This document shows positions 16,959 through 24,490 of a stretch of 64,000 nt of DNA, piece by piece. The stretch comes from Fictibacillus sp. b24 (GTDB lineage Bacteria; Bacillota; Bacilli; Bacillales; Fictibacillaceae). Numbering within the stretch: position 1 is the first letter of the stretch; each line of letters starts with the position of its first letter. The notes under the pieces are model-generated. The model was not told the origin of the DNA. It saw only the letters and a program-made list of their open reading frames with translations, and did not search any database. The translations under genes were made by a program, and so were the position numbers. The stretch covers positions 1,240,001 to 1,304,000 of the forward strand of contig NZ_JAUCES010000005.1 in assembly GCF_030348825.1 (NCBI RefSeq), written 5' to 3'.

Positions 16959-17903
16959 ATGGAATCCATAAAGGAATCTGTTAAACACATGCCGGGTTTT
17001 GATAAGTTTCAAGAGAGATATGAGCAAATGAAACAACAAGTTCTATCTGACCCGGGTGTCATGCGTTTTTTAAGAGAAAACCCTGACATATCAGATGTCC
17101 ACGCGGAAAAATTATTGTCCAGTTTTTACACCTTTAAGAACGAACAACATGCCTGCCGCAATTGCCCTGGTTTAGAGAAATGTCCTAACCTTATGCAAGG
17201 GTACAGATCGGAACTGACGAAAGTCAGACAAACTGTAGAACTTCGATACAAACCGTGCGAGCTGAAAATTCTTGATGAACAAAAGAAAACGATGACTTCA
17301 TTAATTAAAAGCTATTTTATTCCAAAAGAGATTTTAGAAGCAAGGTTCGATCGTTTGTATAAACATAGTATTGATGAAACAAGACGAAATGCTATCTCAA
17401 AGGCGTATGAGTTTGTCCAAATGGCAGGTACAGACCAACAAGTAAAAGGCATTTATTTTTATGGTAAGTTCGGTGTGGGTAAAACGTATTTACTCGGTGC
17501 AATTGCAAATGGATTAGCTGAAAAGGGCATTCATTCATTGATCATCCACACACCGGAGTTTCTGCGAGAGATGAAATCATCACTTTCTGATGGCAGTTTT
17601 GATTCTAAAATGGAACTATTAAAAACGGTCCCTGTATTAATGTTGGACGATATTGGTGCTGAAAACATGACTAATTGGGTAAGAGACGAGATTATCGGAG
17701 TTATCCTTCAATATCGAATGATGGAGAAGCTGCCAACTTTGTATACATCCAATTGTGATTATGACATGCTTCAGCAGCACCTGTCTTATTCGCAAAAAGG
17801 CGGCCTCGATGAAGTGAAAGCTCTTAGGATCATGGAGCGCATTAAACATTTAAGTTCTCCAGTATTCATGGGCGGCAATAAAAATTTCAGAGAAGACTAT
17901 TAA
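16959..17903 (+). CDS. dnaI: Primosomal protein DnaI (helicase loader)
   Basis: AAA+ ATPase that loads the replicative helicase DnaC onto DNA. The 314 residues begin with a helicase-binding domain that carries a zinc-binding Cys cluster (CRNCPGLEKCPN near residue 65), followed by the ATPase with Walker A YGKFGVGKTY near 168 and Walker B VLMLDDIGAE near 228. AAGGGGGG lies before the ATG. It is transcribed with dnaB. A terminator follows. Confidence 0.96.
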   Translation: MESIKESVKHMPGFDKFQERYEQMKQQVLSDPGVMRFLRENPDISDVHAEKLLSSFYTFKNEQHACRNCPGLEKCPNLMQGYRSELTKVRQTVELRYKPCELKILDEQKKTMTSLIKSYFIPKEILEARFDRLYKHSIDETRRNAISKAYEFVQMAGTDQQVKGIYFYGKFGVGKTYLLGAIANGLAEKGIHSLIIHTPEFLREMKSSLSDGSFDSKMELLKTVPVLMLDDIGAENMTNWVRDEIIGVILQYRMMEKLPTLYTSNCDYDMLQQHLSYSQKGGLDEVKALRIMERIKHLSSPVFMGGNKNFREDY

Positions 17904-17907
17904 TATC

Positions 17908-17943
17908 GGTTTCTGCTCTTTCTAGGGCAGAAGCTTTTTTTCG
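17908..17943 (+). terminator. Terminator after dnaI
   Basis: TTCTGCTC and GGGCAGAA pair and are followed by a T-run. Confidence 0.85.
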
Positions 17944-18005
17944 TTTTAAAGCTAATATCCAAAATGAGTGTTTTATATGATTTGTCCCTTTTCTTCTGTG
18001 ACAGT

Positions 18006-18240
18006 TTGATTAGAGTGTAAGGTGCGTGCCTACCACATGAAAATCTTCTCGCAAGGCATGCGACGAGGAAGCTCACTGAGGTAGCATTTACTTGTAGACG
18101 CAGGAGCAAGAATACTTTCTTGAGGCGGGCAGGTGAGACACTTAAAAGTGAAACGTACGAATGTGGCCCACCGCCTGCCCCGCGGAAAGCGAGCATCTGA
18201 AACGGAAATCAAACACTTCCAAGAACAACATAGGTTATGA
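18006..18240 (-). repeat. Dispersed hairpin repeat, copy 3 (chimeric)
   Basis: In reverse orientation. The right part (about 18123-18216) is the standard element: GCGGGCAGGTGAGAC, GTGGCCCACCGCCTGCC, GCGGAAAGCGAGCATCTG, then the usual flank to 18240. The left part (18006-18110) is a different sequence, containing GGTGCGTGCCTACCAC, CGACGAGGAAGCTC and GGTAGCATTTACTTGTAGAC, also found in copy 4. It looks like a fusion of two repeat families. The open frames through it are not genes. Confidence 0.8.
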
Positions 18241-18337
18241 AAATAGTCTTCTTTATAACCCAAAGCTGTCTCTTCTGCTAAAATATGATAGGATAAGAAC
18301 AGATGAGATCTTAAGAAATTGTATTCGGAGGTTACCG

Positions 18338-19444
18338 ATGAGTATAGAATCGATTTTACAAAAAGCTTTAGATGGCGAACGTTTATCGGTAGAAGACGCC
18401 GTTAAACTTTATGAAAGTGATGAAGTAGAACGTATGGGAGAAGTTGCGGATATTATTATGAAAAGGTGGCACCCAGAACCGATCACCACTTTTGTAATAG
18501 GACGCAACGTAAACTATACAAACTTTTGTGATACATATTGCAGGTTCTGTGCCTTCTACAGAGCACCAGGAAGTGAAGAAGGTTATGTATTGGACGATGA
18601 AGTAATCTTCCAAAAAATACAGGAAACCGTTGATGTTGGCGGTACAGAAATCTTAATGCAAGGTGGAACAAACCCAAATCTGCCGTTTAGCTATTATACC
18701 GACTTATTGCGTGAAATAAAGAAACGGTTTGATATTACGATGCATTCTTTCTCTCCGGCTGAAGTGTGGAAGATGGTTGAAGTATCAGGGCTATCTCTTG
18801 AAGAAGTACTTCGTGAACTGAAAGAAGCTGGTCTTGATTCGTTGCCTGGTGGAGGAGCGGAGATTCTGGATGATCGTACACGTAAGAAGATAAGCAGATT
18901 AAAAGGTTCTTGGACCGAGTGGATCGAGTGTATGAAGACAGCTAAAAAAGTAGGGCTTCATTCTACTGCGACGATGGTAATTGGATTTGGAGAAACGTTT
19001 GAAGAGAGAGCTCTTCATTTAAAACGAGTTCGCGATGCTCAAGATGAAGCGGATTGCTTCCTGGCTTTTATTTCGTGGACGTTCCAACCTGACAATACAA
19101 ATATGAAGGCAGAGAAGACAACGCCAAGAGAATATTTGAAAAACGTTGCCATCTCTCGTATCTTCTTAGATAACATTCCAAACTTCCAATCCTCTTGGGT
19201 AACAATGGGTCCTGAAGTTGGAAAAAAATCTCTTCATTATGGCTGTAACGATTTTGGCAGCACGATGATGGAAGAGAACGTTGTTTCAGCTGCTGGGACA
19301 ACACACAAAGTAAACACAAACTTAACGCTTCGCTTAATTCGTGAAGCAGGTAAGATTCCTGCACAGCGAAATACAAAATATGAAACGCTTCGTGTTTTTG
19401 AAGAAGAGGAAAAAGCAGAAAAAGATTTTGTTATGCAAAACTAG
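18338..19444 (+). CDS. mqnC: Cyclic dehypoxanthinyl futalosine synthase (radical SAM)
   Basis: Radical SAM enzyme of the futalosine route to menaquinone, cyclising dehypoxanthinyl futalosine. The ATG behind CGGAGG gives 368 residues; longer frames read through the upstream repeat. The iron-sulfur motif is C64-D-T-Y-C68-R-F-C71. VDVGGTEILMQGGTNP and the SFSPAEVWKM, GGGAEIL and FQPDNTNM blocks are typical of MqnC/MqnE/CofH-like proteins. No other futalosine gene is in the window, so it may act with genes elsewhere. B. subtilis lacks this gene and uses the Men pathway. Confidence 0.88.
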   Translation: MSIESILQKALDGERLSVEDAVKLYESDEVERMGEVADIIMKRWHPEPITTFVIGRNVNYTNFCDTYCRFCAFYRAPGSEEGYVLDDEVIFQKIQETVDVGGTEILMQGGTNPNLPFSYYTDLLREIKKRFDITMHSFSPAEVWKMVEVSGLSLEEVLRELKEAGLDSLPGGGAEILDDRTRKKISRLKGSWTEWIECMKTAKKVGLHSTATMVIGFGETFEERALHLKRVRDAQDEADCFLAFISWTFQPDNTNMKAEKTTPREYLKNVAISRIFLDNIPNFQSSWVTMGPEVGKKSLHYGCNDFGSTMMEENVVSAAGTTHKVNTNLTLRLIREAGKIPAQRNTKYETLRVFEEEEKAEKDFVMQN

Positions 19445-19448
19445 TGGA

Positions 19449-19484
19449 GAACACCTGACATGAATTCGTGTCGGGTGTTTTTTA
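19449..19484 (+). terminator. Terminator after mqnC
   Basis: AACACCTGACA and TGTCGGGTGTT pair around GAATTCG, followed by a T-run. Confidence 0.9.
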
Positions 19485-19499
19485 ATGTGTGAATACCGT

Positions 19500-19542
19500 T
19501 ATGACTTTTGTCACAGCGGTAATTTTTATAAAGCATTATTCT
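19500..19542 (+). promoter_or_regulatory. Fnr-type operator and -10 box of the ba3 oxidase operon
   Basis: TATGACTTTTGTCACA at 19500-19515 matches the Fnr site TGTGA-N6-TCACA at nine of ten positions. A -10 box TATTCT at 19537-19542 starts 29.5 bases from its centre, the spacing of an activator bound at about -41.5. The same geometry recurs before fnr. Confidence 0.65.
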
Positions 19543-19571
19543 GTAGATGTAAAACGTGAGGAGGAATGAAG

Positions 19572-19718
19572 ATGCCGCAGCTTCAAAAAAATGTAAAGGA
19601 AGAAGTGGAAGTAAAAAAAGAAAGAGAGTTGTTAGGCACTCTTATATCAGTAATGGGTGTAGGATTATTTATCGTTTTATCATGGACGGCAATTTATTTG
19701 CTGTACCTTTCACGTTAG
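19572..19718 (+). CDS. Cytochrome c oxidase subunit 2A (small membrane subunit)
   Basis: A 48-residue protein, too short for most gene finders. The first 20 residues are charged (PQLQKNVKEEVEVKKERE), followed by one hydrophobic helix, LLGTLISVMGVGLFIVLSW. It has the build of subunit IIa of B-type (ba3) oxidases (CbaD in Thermus). GAGGAGG lies before the ATG. Its stop is 11 bases before the subunit II gene, with which it is surely co-transcribed. Confidence 0.85.
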   Translation: MPQLQKNVKEEVEVKKERELLGTLISVMGVGLFIVLSWTAIYLLYLSR

Positions 19719-19729
19719 GAGGTTGAAAC

Positions 19730-20200
19730 ATGCATATTCATAGATATGAAAAGATTTGGCTCTGGTCTGGCGCAGTGTGTTTAACGCTTTTTCTATTAAT
19801 TGTAGGTGTATCAGCATTTGCTATGGGGAATCAGCCACCTAGTCATATGGAAACAATTGATCCAGAAAAAGCTGTAACTACTCCTCCATTTGATAACCCA
19901 GGTTTTACAAAGGTTGGAGAAAAGGAATATGAAGCGGTTATGCTTGCACAAGCTTTTACGTACACTCCTTCTAAAATGTCTGTACCTAAAGGCTCTACCG
20001 TCCATTTTAAAGTAACAAGCACTGATGTGGTTCACGGTTTTGAAATTCCATCAACGAATGTAAACATGATGATTACTCCAGGGTATGTAAGTGAAATCTC
20101 TTATACGTTTACAAAACCCGGCAAGTATCTCATTTTATGCAATGAATATTGTGGAGCAGGTCACCAAGTCATGGCAGTAACCTTGGAGGTGACAGCATGA
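19730..20200 (+). CDS. Cytochrome c oxidase subunit II (ba3 type)
   Basis: Carries the CuA centre that accepts electrons from cytochrome c. The protein has 156 residues: one N-terminal membrane helix (about 9-32) and an external cupredoxin domain. The CuA ligands are visible: His-102 in VVHGFEIP, Cys-137, Glu-139, Cys-141, His-145 and Met-148 in CNEYCGAGHQVM. The single membrane helix and short length mark the B-type family, not the caa3 type. It overlaps the subunit I gene by an ATGA junction. Confidence 0.93.
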   Translation: MHIHRYEKIWLWSGAVCLTLFLLIVGVSAFAMGNQPPSHMETIDPEKAVTTPPFDNPGFTKVGEKEYEAVMLAQAFTYTPSKMSVPKGSTVHFKVTSTDVVHGFEIPSTNVNMMITPGYVSEISYTFTKPGKYLILCNEYCGAGHQVMAVTLEVTA

Positions 20201-21828
20201 TTGATAAAAGAGACGCTCACTTAAGTTTAGCTTTTTTGACGGTTAGTTTCATTGCTCTTTTTATTGGGGCAATAGCAGGGTTATTGCAGACGTTTGTAAG
20301 AAGCGGTGCAATTGAACTTCCATTTTCTATAGGCTATTATCAGCTGTTAACGGCTCATGGGGTATTGTTGGCACTTATTTTTACGACTTTTTTCATTTTA
20401 GGATTTTTATACGCTGGAATTAGTAAAACGATGGGAACTCTTTACGACGTACCAAGGCGAACAGGCTGGCTTGGGTTTGTGATGATGACTTTTGGTACTG
20501 GTTTAGCAACGGTATTTATTCTTTTAAACAAAGCAACGGTTCTTTACACCTTCTATGCTCCACTCCAAGCATCCCCTTGGTTTTACATTGCTCTCGTTCA
20601 CGTTGTTGTGGGAAGCTGGTTATGTGCTTTTTCGATGTGGAACCAATATTACATTTGGAAAAGCAGAACAAAAAATAAACTTTCTCCTCTTTTTAGCTAC
20701 ATGGCAGCTATGACTATGGCATTATGGTTTGTTGCAACCCTTGGGTTAGCGGCAACGGTTCTTCTTCAATTTATTCCATGGTCGATCGGTTGGGTTGATA
20801 AGATTGATATCTTAATTAGCAGAACTCTCTTTTGGTATTTCGGACATCCGCTCGTATACTTCTGGCTGCTGCCAGCTTATATGTGCTGGTATGTAGTGAT
20901 TCCAAAGATTATAGGTGGGAAAATATTTAGTGATGCTTTAGCTAGGCTCTCCTTCGTATTGTTTTTATTATTTAGTATTCCAGTAGGGTTTCACCATCAG
21001 TTGCTGGAACCTGGAATCTCGCATACGTGGAAGTTTTTCCAAGTGGTTTTAACGTTTATGGTTATTGTTCCTTCTTTGATGACTGCCTTTTCTATGTTTG
21101 CTGTATTTGAAACAGCAGGCAGAAAAAAGGGAGCAAGGGGTTTGTTTGGCTGGATTAAAGTTTTGCCTTGGAAGGATGTGCGATTTTTCGCTCCTATGAT
21201 GGGTATGCTGATTTTTATCCCGGCAGGAGCTGGAGGTATCATCAATGCTAGCCATCAGTTAAACCAAGTTATTCATAACACGCTGTGGGTAACAGGCCAC
21301 TTTCATTTAACAGTAGCATCAACCGTTGCACTCACTTTTTTTGGCATCTGTTACTGGCTCATTCCTTACCTTACAGGACGGACGTTAACGCCTAGAATGA
21401 ATAAGCTGGGAATCATCCAAACTATCATGTGGACCGCAGGAATGGCGATTATGTCGGGTGCGATGCATATAGTTGGTCTGTTCGGTGCACCACGAAGAAC
21501 TTCGTATACGACTTATGCAGATCATTCACAGGCAGTTGATTGGATTCCTTATCAGGTCGCCATGGCAGTGGGTGGAACAATCCTCTTTTTAGCTATCATA
21601 CTATTGATGTATATTGCTTGGTTTCTCGCCTTTAAAGCTCCTAAAGGTGTTGTGGACTTTCCGGTAGGAGAGGTAGAAGAAAATGCAGTATCCACTCCTG
21701 TCATTCTTGAAAACTGGAAGCTTTGGGTCGGCATTTGCGCTGCACTGATCCTTATCGCGTACACCGTTCCTTTTTGGCACATGATTGAGCATGCACCCCC
21801 AGGTTCACCAGGTTATAAGTTTTGGTAA
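20197..21828 (+). CDS. Cytochrome c oxidase subunit I (b(o/a)3 type)
   Basis: Catalytic haem-copper subunit that reduces oxygen to water and pumps protons. The ATG at 20197 overlaps the subunit II stop and follows TGGAGGTG; it gives 543 residues with about 13 membrane helices. WYFGHPLVYFWLLPAY holds the CuB His and cross-linked Tyr region, GFHHQLLEPG the next His pair, and VTGHFHLTVAS the haem His ligands. The sequence is of the B-type (ba3) family, which has high oxygen affinity and uses only a K-type proton channel. It is absent from B. subtilis 168. Confidence 0.93.
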   Translation: MIDKRDAHLSLAFLTVSFIALFIGAIAGLLQTFVRSGAIELPFSIGYYQLLTAHGVLLALIFTTFFILGFLYAGISKTMGTLYDVPRRTGWLGFVMMTFGTGLATVFILLNKATVLYTFYAPLQASPWFYIALVHVVVGSWLCAFSMWNQYYIWKSRTKNKLSPLFSYMAAMTMALWFVATLGLAATVLLQFIPWSIGWVDKIDILISRTLFWYFGHPLVYFWLLPAYMCWYVVIPKIIGGKIFSDALARLSFVLFLLFSIPVGFHHQLLEPGISHTWKFFQVVLTFMVIVPSLMTAFSMFAVFETAGRKKGARGLFGWIKVLPWKDVRFFAPMMGMLIFIPAGAGGIINASHQLNQVIHNTLWVTGHFHLTVASTVALTFFGICYWLIPYLTGRTLTPRMNKLGIIQTIMWTAGMAIMSGAMHIVGLFGAPRRTSYTTYADHSQAVDWIPYQVAMAVGGTILFLAIILLMYIAWFLAFKAPKGVVDFPVGEVEENAVSTPVILENWKLWVGICAALILIAYTVPFWHMIEHAPPGSPGYKFW

Positions 21829-21873
21829 GAAAAAAGCTTGTAGACACAGTCGTCTACAAGCTTTTCTTTTTTT
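21829..21873. terminator. Bidirectional terminator between the ba3 operon and the MobA-like gene
   Basis: AAAAGCTTGTAGACA and TGTCTACAAGCTTTT-like arms (AAGCTTGTAGAC / GTCTACAAGCTT) with A-runs and T-runs on either side serve both converging transcripts. Confidence 0.9.
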
Positions 21874-22348
21874 GTTCATGAAAAAATACATAATTAATTT
21901 GGCGCAAAAATTTTGCTGTATCTTTATTGTTCTCGCTTAATTGTTTTTGAAGGACACTCAATACACTTTTATCAAACAAACTATTAGTAAAGCAGGTCTT
22001 CGATTCCTCTTGATAGAGAATACCTTGAGTTTGAAAGTATTCCTTCGTTTTTTTCATTTCTTTAAAAGTATGAATACCAGAAAAGCCCTTGGATTCATGA
22101 AGCAGCCAAACCTCGTCTGAAACAGCCAAGGATAATGAAGTATGAAGAGACGATAATGGATCTGCCCCTTTGTAGAAAGGAACAAGAATGCGTGCTTGAT
22201 TCTTAACAAACGGTAAATAAAGTGAGGGCTGATTGCTGATCAAAATCTTTTCTTGAAAATAAGGTTCAAGTTCTTGCAATATGTGTGGTACAGTATTCGT
22301 TTTGTGACAAGCTGGGTGTATTTCCGTTAAAATAACTGCTGCTGTCAT
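21854..22348 (-). CDS. Degenerate MobA-like nucleotidyltransferase protein
   Basis: A 164-residue protein whose pattern resembles molybdopterin guanylyltransferase MobA: ILISNQPSLYLPF near 35-47, then ILVPFYKGADPLSSLHTSLSLA near 54-75, which parallels the D-x(n)-GPL-x-G-x-x-x-x-L block, then EVWLL. The N-terminal nucleotide loop GGxSxRMGxDK is replaced by LTEIHPACHKTN, so it should not be a normal guanylyltransferase. It may be a paralogue with another role. It is divergent from fnr and has a possible Fnr site upstream. This is a weak, motif-level assignment. Confidence 0.5.
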   Translation of the reverse strand: MTAAVILTEIHPACHKTNTVPHILQELEPYFQEKILISNQPSLYLPFVKNQARILVPFYKGADPLSSLHTSLSLAVSDEVWLLHESKGFSGIHTFKEMKKTKEYFQTQGILYQEESKTCFTNSLFDKSVLSVLQKQLSENNKDTAKFLRQINYVFFHEQKKKSL

Positions 22349-22371
22349 TTAAATAACCTCCTTCTAACAAA

Positions 22372-22414
22372 AGGATAATTCAAATACATTTTAGGGGATG
22401 TATCAAAAATCACA
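22372..22414 (-). promoter_or_regulatory. Weaker Fnr-type site facing the MobA-like gene
   Basis: On the minus strand TGTGATTTTTGATACA (22414-22399) has one perfect Fnr half-site. A TATCCT sequence at 22377-22372 begins 29.5 bases from its centre, the same spacing as in the two stronger examples nearby. Confidence 0.4.
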
Positions 22415-22430
22415 CATTGTTCACAGTTGG

Positions 22431-22473
22431 TGTGATAAAAATCACACTCGTTATTTCGTTTGTGGATTATAAT
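22431..22473 (+). promoter_or_regulatory. Fnr operator and -10 box of fnr
   Basis: TGTGATAAAAATCACA at 22431-22446 is a perfect TGTGA-N6-TCACA palindrome. TATAAT at 22468-22473 places the operator at about -41.5, where Fnr activates. It predicts positive autoregulation without oxygen. Confidence 0.8.
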
Positions 22474-22503
22474 GGAAATAAGTAAAGCGGGGAGGTTTTA
22501 TTG

Positions 22504-23226
22504 ATGGGTGCCTGCACGCAACAGTCAAATTTTTGTTCATATCAAAATACCGATGTATTTTCAAAGAAATCATTTCAATATTTAGAGAACCTTATGTATT
22601 CGAAAAAAGTGGAAAAAGATCATTATTTATTTGTTGATAACGATCCTGCCGATCGTCTGTATTACTTGAAACAAGGACAGATTAAAATTACTAAAATGAA
22701 CGAAGATGGAAAAGAACTCGTCTTATATATTTTTCAAGAAGGCGATCTTATTGGCGAATTAGGCATTTCAACAAACTCACGATACAGCTACAGTGCAAAA
22801 GCAACGAGAACGTGTGAAGTAGGAATCATACAGCAAAAAGATCTTGAAACGATTATTTGGCAGCATGGTGAAGTAGCGGTTGAATTCATGAGATGGATGA
22901 GTAATATGCATGCAATTACTCGATCCAAGTTTAGAGATTTAATGCTTTATGGAAAAAAAGGAGCGCTATGCTCGACATTAATCAGGCTTGCAAATTCTTA
23001 TGGAATAATGACACCGGATGGAATTGTGCTATCCCAGCACTTCACAAATACTGATCTTGCAGAACTTATAGGTACATCACGAGAAACGGTAAACAGAATG
23101 TTAAGCCAGTTAAAAAAAGAGGGTGCCGTTGTTTATTCAGAAGGAACAATTAAAATTACCTCTTTGGAGTATTTGAAAACAGCCTGCAGCTGTGAAGATT
23201 GTCCAATCGAGATTTGCAGAATATAA
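22504..23226 (+). CDS. fnr: Crp/Fnr family oxygen-sensing regulator Fnr
   Basis: Transcription factor for anaerobic genes. The 240-residue protein has a cyclic-nucleotide-type beta-barrel (about 30-135) and a helix-turn-helix, TDLAELIGTSRETVNRMLSQL, near 185-205. As in B. subtilis Fnr, the Cys residues for the 4Fe-4S cluster are at the C-terminus: Cys 228, 230, 233 and 238 in ACSCEDCPIEICRI. Two extra Cys are near the N-terminus (4 and 11). The ATG is 8 bases behind GGGGAGG; a TTG one codon earlier is possible. Confidence 0.88.
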   Translation: MGACTQQSNFCSYQNTDVFSKKSFQYLENLMYSKKVEKDHYLFVDNDPADRLYYLKQGQIKITKMNEDGKELVLYIFQEGDLIGELGISTNSRYSYSAKATRTCEVGIIQQKDLETIIWQHGEVAVEFMRWMSNMHAITRSKFRDLMLYGKKGALCSTLIRLANSYGIMTPDGIVLSQHFTNTDLAELIGTSRETVNRMLSQLKKEGAVVYSEGTIKITSLEYLKTACSCEDCPIEICRI

Positions 23227-23235
23227 TTGTTCAAT

Positions 23236-23268
23236 TAAGAGACTCCTAGATGGGGTCTTTTTGTTTAA
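23236..23268 (+). terminator. Terminator after fnr
   Basis: AGACTCC and GGGGTCT pair around TAGAT, followed by TTTTTG. Confidence 0.75.
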
Positions 23269-23324
23269 CACAATTTTCTAAAGGATTGTTGTTTTGCTTT
23301 GTTGTTGTTCCAAAGAAACCTTTG

Positions 23325-23608
23325 ACAAGCTAAGTGGAGTGTAAGGTGCGTGTCTACCACCATGGGATGCAACGAGGAAGCTCGCGTCGGTAGCATTTAC
23401 TTTTAGACGTAGAGCAAAGATCATTTTTATTTTCTTCTGTGAAAGTTGATTGTAGTGCAAGTTGGGAGACTACGGCTAGTACAGGCGGGCAGGTGAGACA
23501 CTTAAAAGTGAAACGTACAAATGTGGCTCACCGCCTGCCTCGCGGAAAGCGAGCACCTGGAACGGAAATCAACCACTTCCAAAAGCATCAAAGTTTACGA
23601 AAACAGCA
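23325..23608 (-). repeat. Dispersed hairpin repeat, copy 4, with a second repeat family attached
   Basis: A complete reversed element lies at about 23447-23574 (GTTGATTGTAGTGC to GGAAATCAACC), and its flank ends in GAAAACAGC at 23607. In front of it, 23325-23420 is a copy of the second sequence seen in copy 3: GGTGCGTGTCTACCACC, CAACGAGGAAGCTCGCG, GGTAGCATTTACTTTTAGACG. The second family thus has its own identity. Apart from a terminator, this fills the 470-base gap between fnr and the transporter. Confidence 0.8.
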
Positions 23609-23697
23609 ATTTCTAAAAATAATTATCTTAATTTTCCTTATATTTTAAATTTTGTGTATAATATAAGAATATTTAGAATAAAGGGGGAAACAAAATA

Positions 23698-24471
23698 ATG
23701 AACATGAAACGAAAATTTAAAATGGGACTTATCGGTTTATCTGCTGCTTTCCTTGTAGCCTGTTCGTCTTCAGGAGATAAGTTAACGATTGGAACAGATG
23801 CGGCATATGCCCCTTTTGAATCCTTGGATGGGGACAAGATTGTCGGATTTGATGTGGATTTACTTGATGCTGTGATGAAAGAAGCAGGATTAGAATACGA
23901 AATGAAGAACACAGGGTGGGAGCCTCTCTTTATTGCCTTAAAAAATGAGGAAGTATCTGCAGGTATTTCTGCCATTACAATTAATGATAAAAGAAAAAAA
24001 ACGTATGATTTTTCTTCACCGTACTTTGAATCCGTAAATATGATCTTAGCAAAAGAAGGAACATCTATTAAGAGTGCAAAAGACCTTGAAGGAAAGAAAG
24101 TAAGTGTTCAAAACGGGACAACCGGTCAAGAAGCTCTAGAAAAAATGTTCGGGAAAAATGAGAATATCAAAAAGTTTGATAACAATACACTGGCTATACA
24201 AGCATTATTGAACGGTGAAGTAGAAGCGGTTGTTGCGGATAATGCAGTTGTTCAGGAGTATGAAAAGAATAACCCTGATAAAAAATTAGTGACGATCAGT
24301 GATAAAGATAGTTTTGAAAGTGAATTCTACGGTATCATTTTCCCTAAAGACGGGGAGCATCAAGATGAGATCAACAAGGCTTTGAAAAAAGTAATTGATG
24401 ATGGCAAGTATGCTGAAATCTATAAAAAATGGTTTGGTGAAGAGCCGAATGTAGATGTGCTGAAACAATAA
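23698..24471 (+). CDS. Amino-acid ABC transporter substrate-binding lipoprotein
   Basis: Periplasmic-type binding protein of family 3, anchored as a lipoprotein outside the membrane. Residues 1-20 are a lipoprotein signal with lipobox FLVAC, the Cys being near residue 19. The mature part starts LTIGTDAAYAPFES, and GFDVDLLDAVMKEAGLE and GISAITINDKRKKTYDFS are the family blocks for polar amino acids (glutamine, arginine or cystine type). The ligand cannot be told from sequence alone. The permease gene follows after 19 bases, but no ATPase gene is present. Confidence 0.93.
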   Translation: MNMKRKFKMGLIGLSAAFLVACSSSGDKLTIGTDAAYAPFESLDGDKIVGFDVDLLDAVMKEAGLEYEMKNTGWEPLFIALKNEEVSAGISAITINDKRKKTYDFSSPYFESVNMILAKEGTSIKSAKDLEGKKVSVQNGTTGQEALEKMFGKNENIKKFDNNTLAIQALLNGEVEAVVADNAVVQEYEKNNPDKKLVTISDKDSFESEFYGIIFPKDGEHQDEINKALKKVIDDGKYAEIYKKWFGEEPNVDVLKQ

Positions 24472-24490
24472 ACTATCTTTGGAGGTCTAC

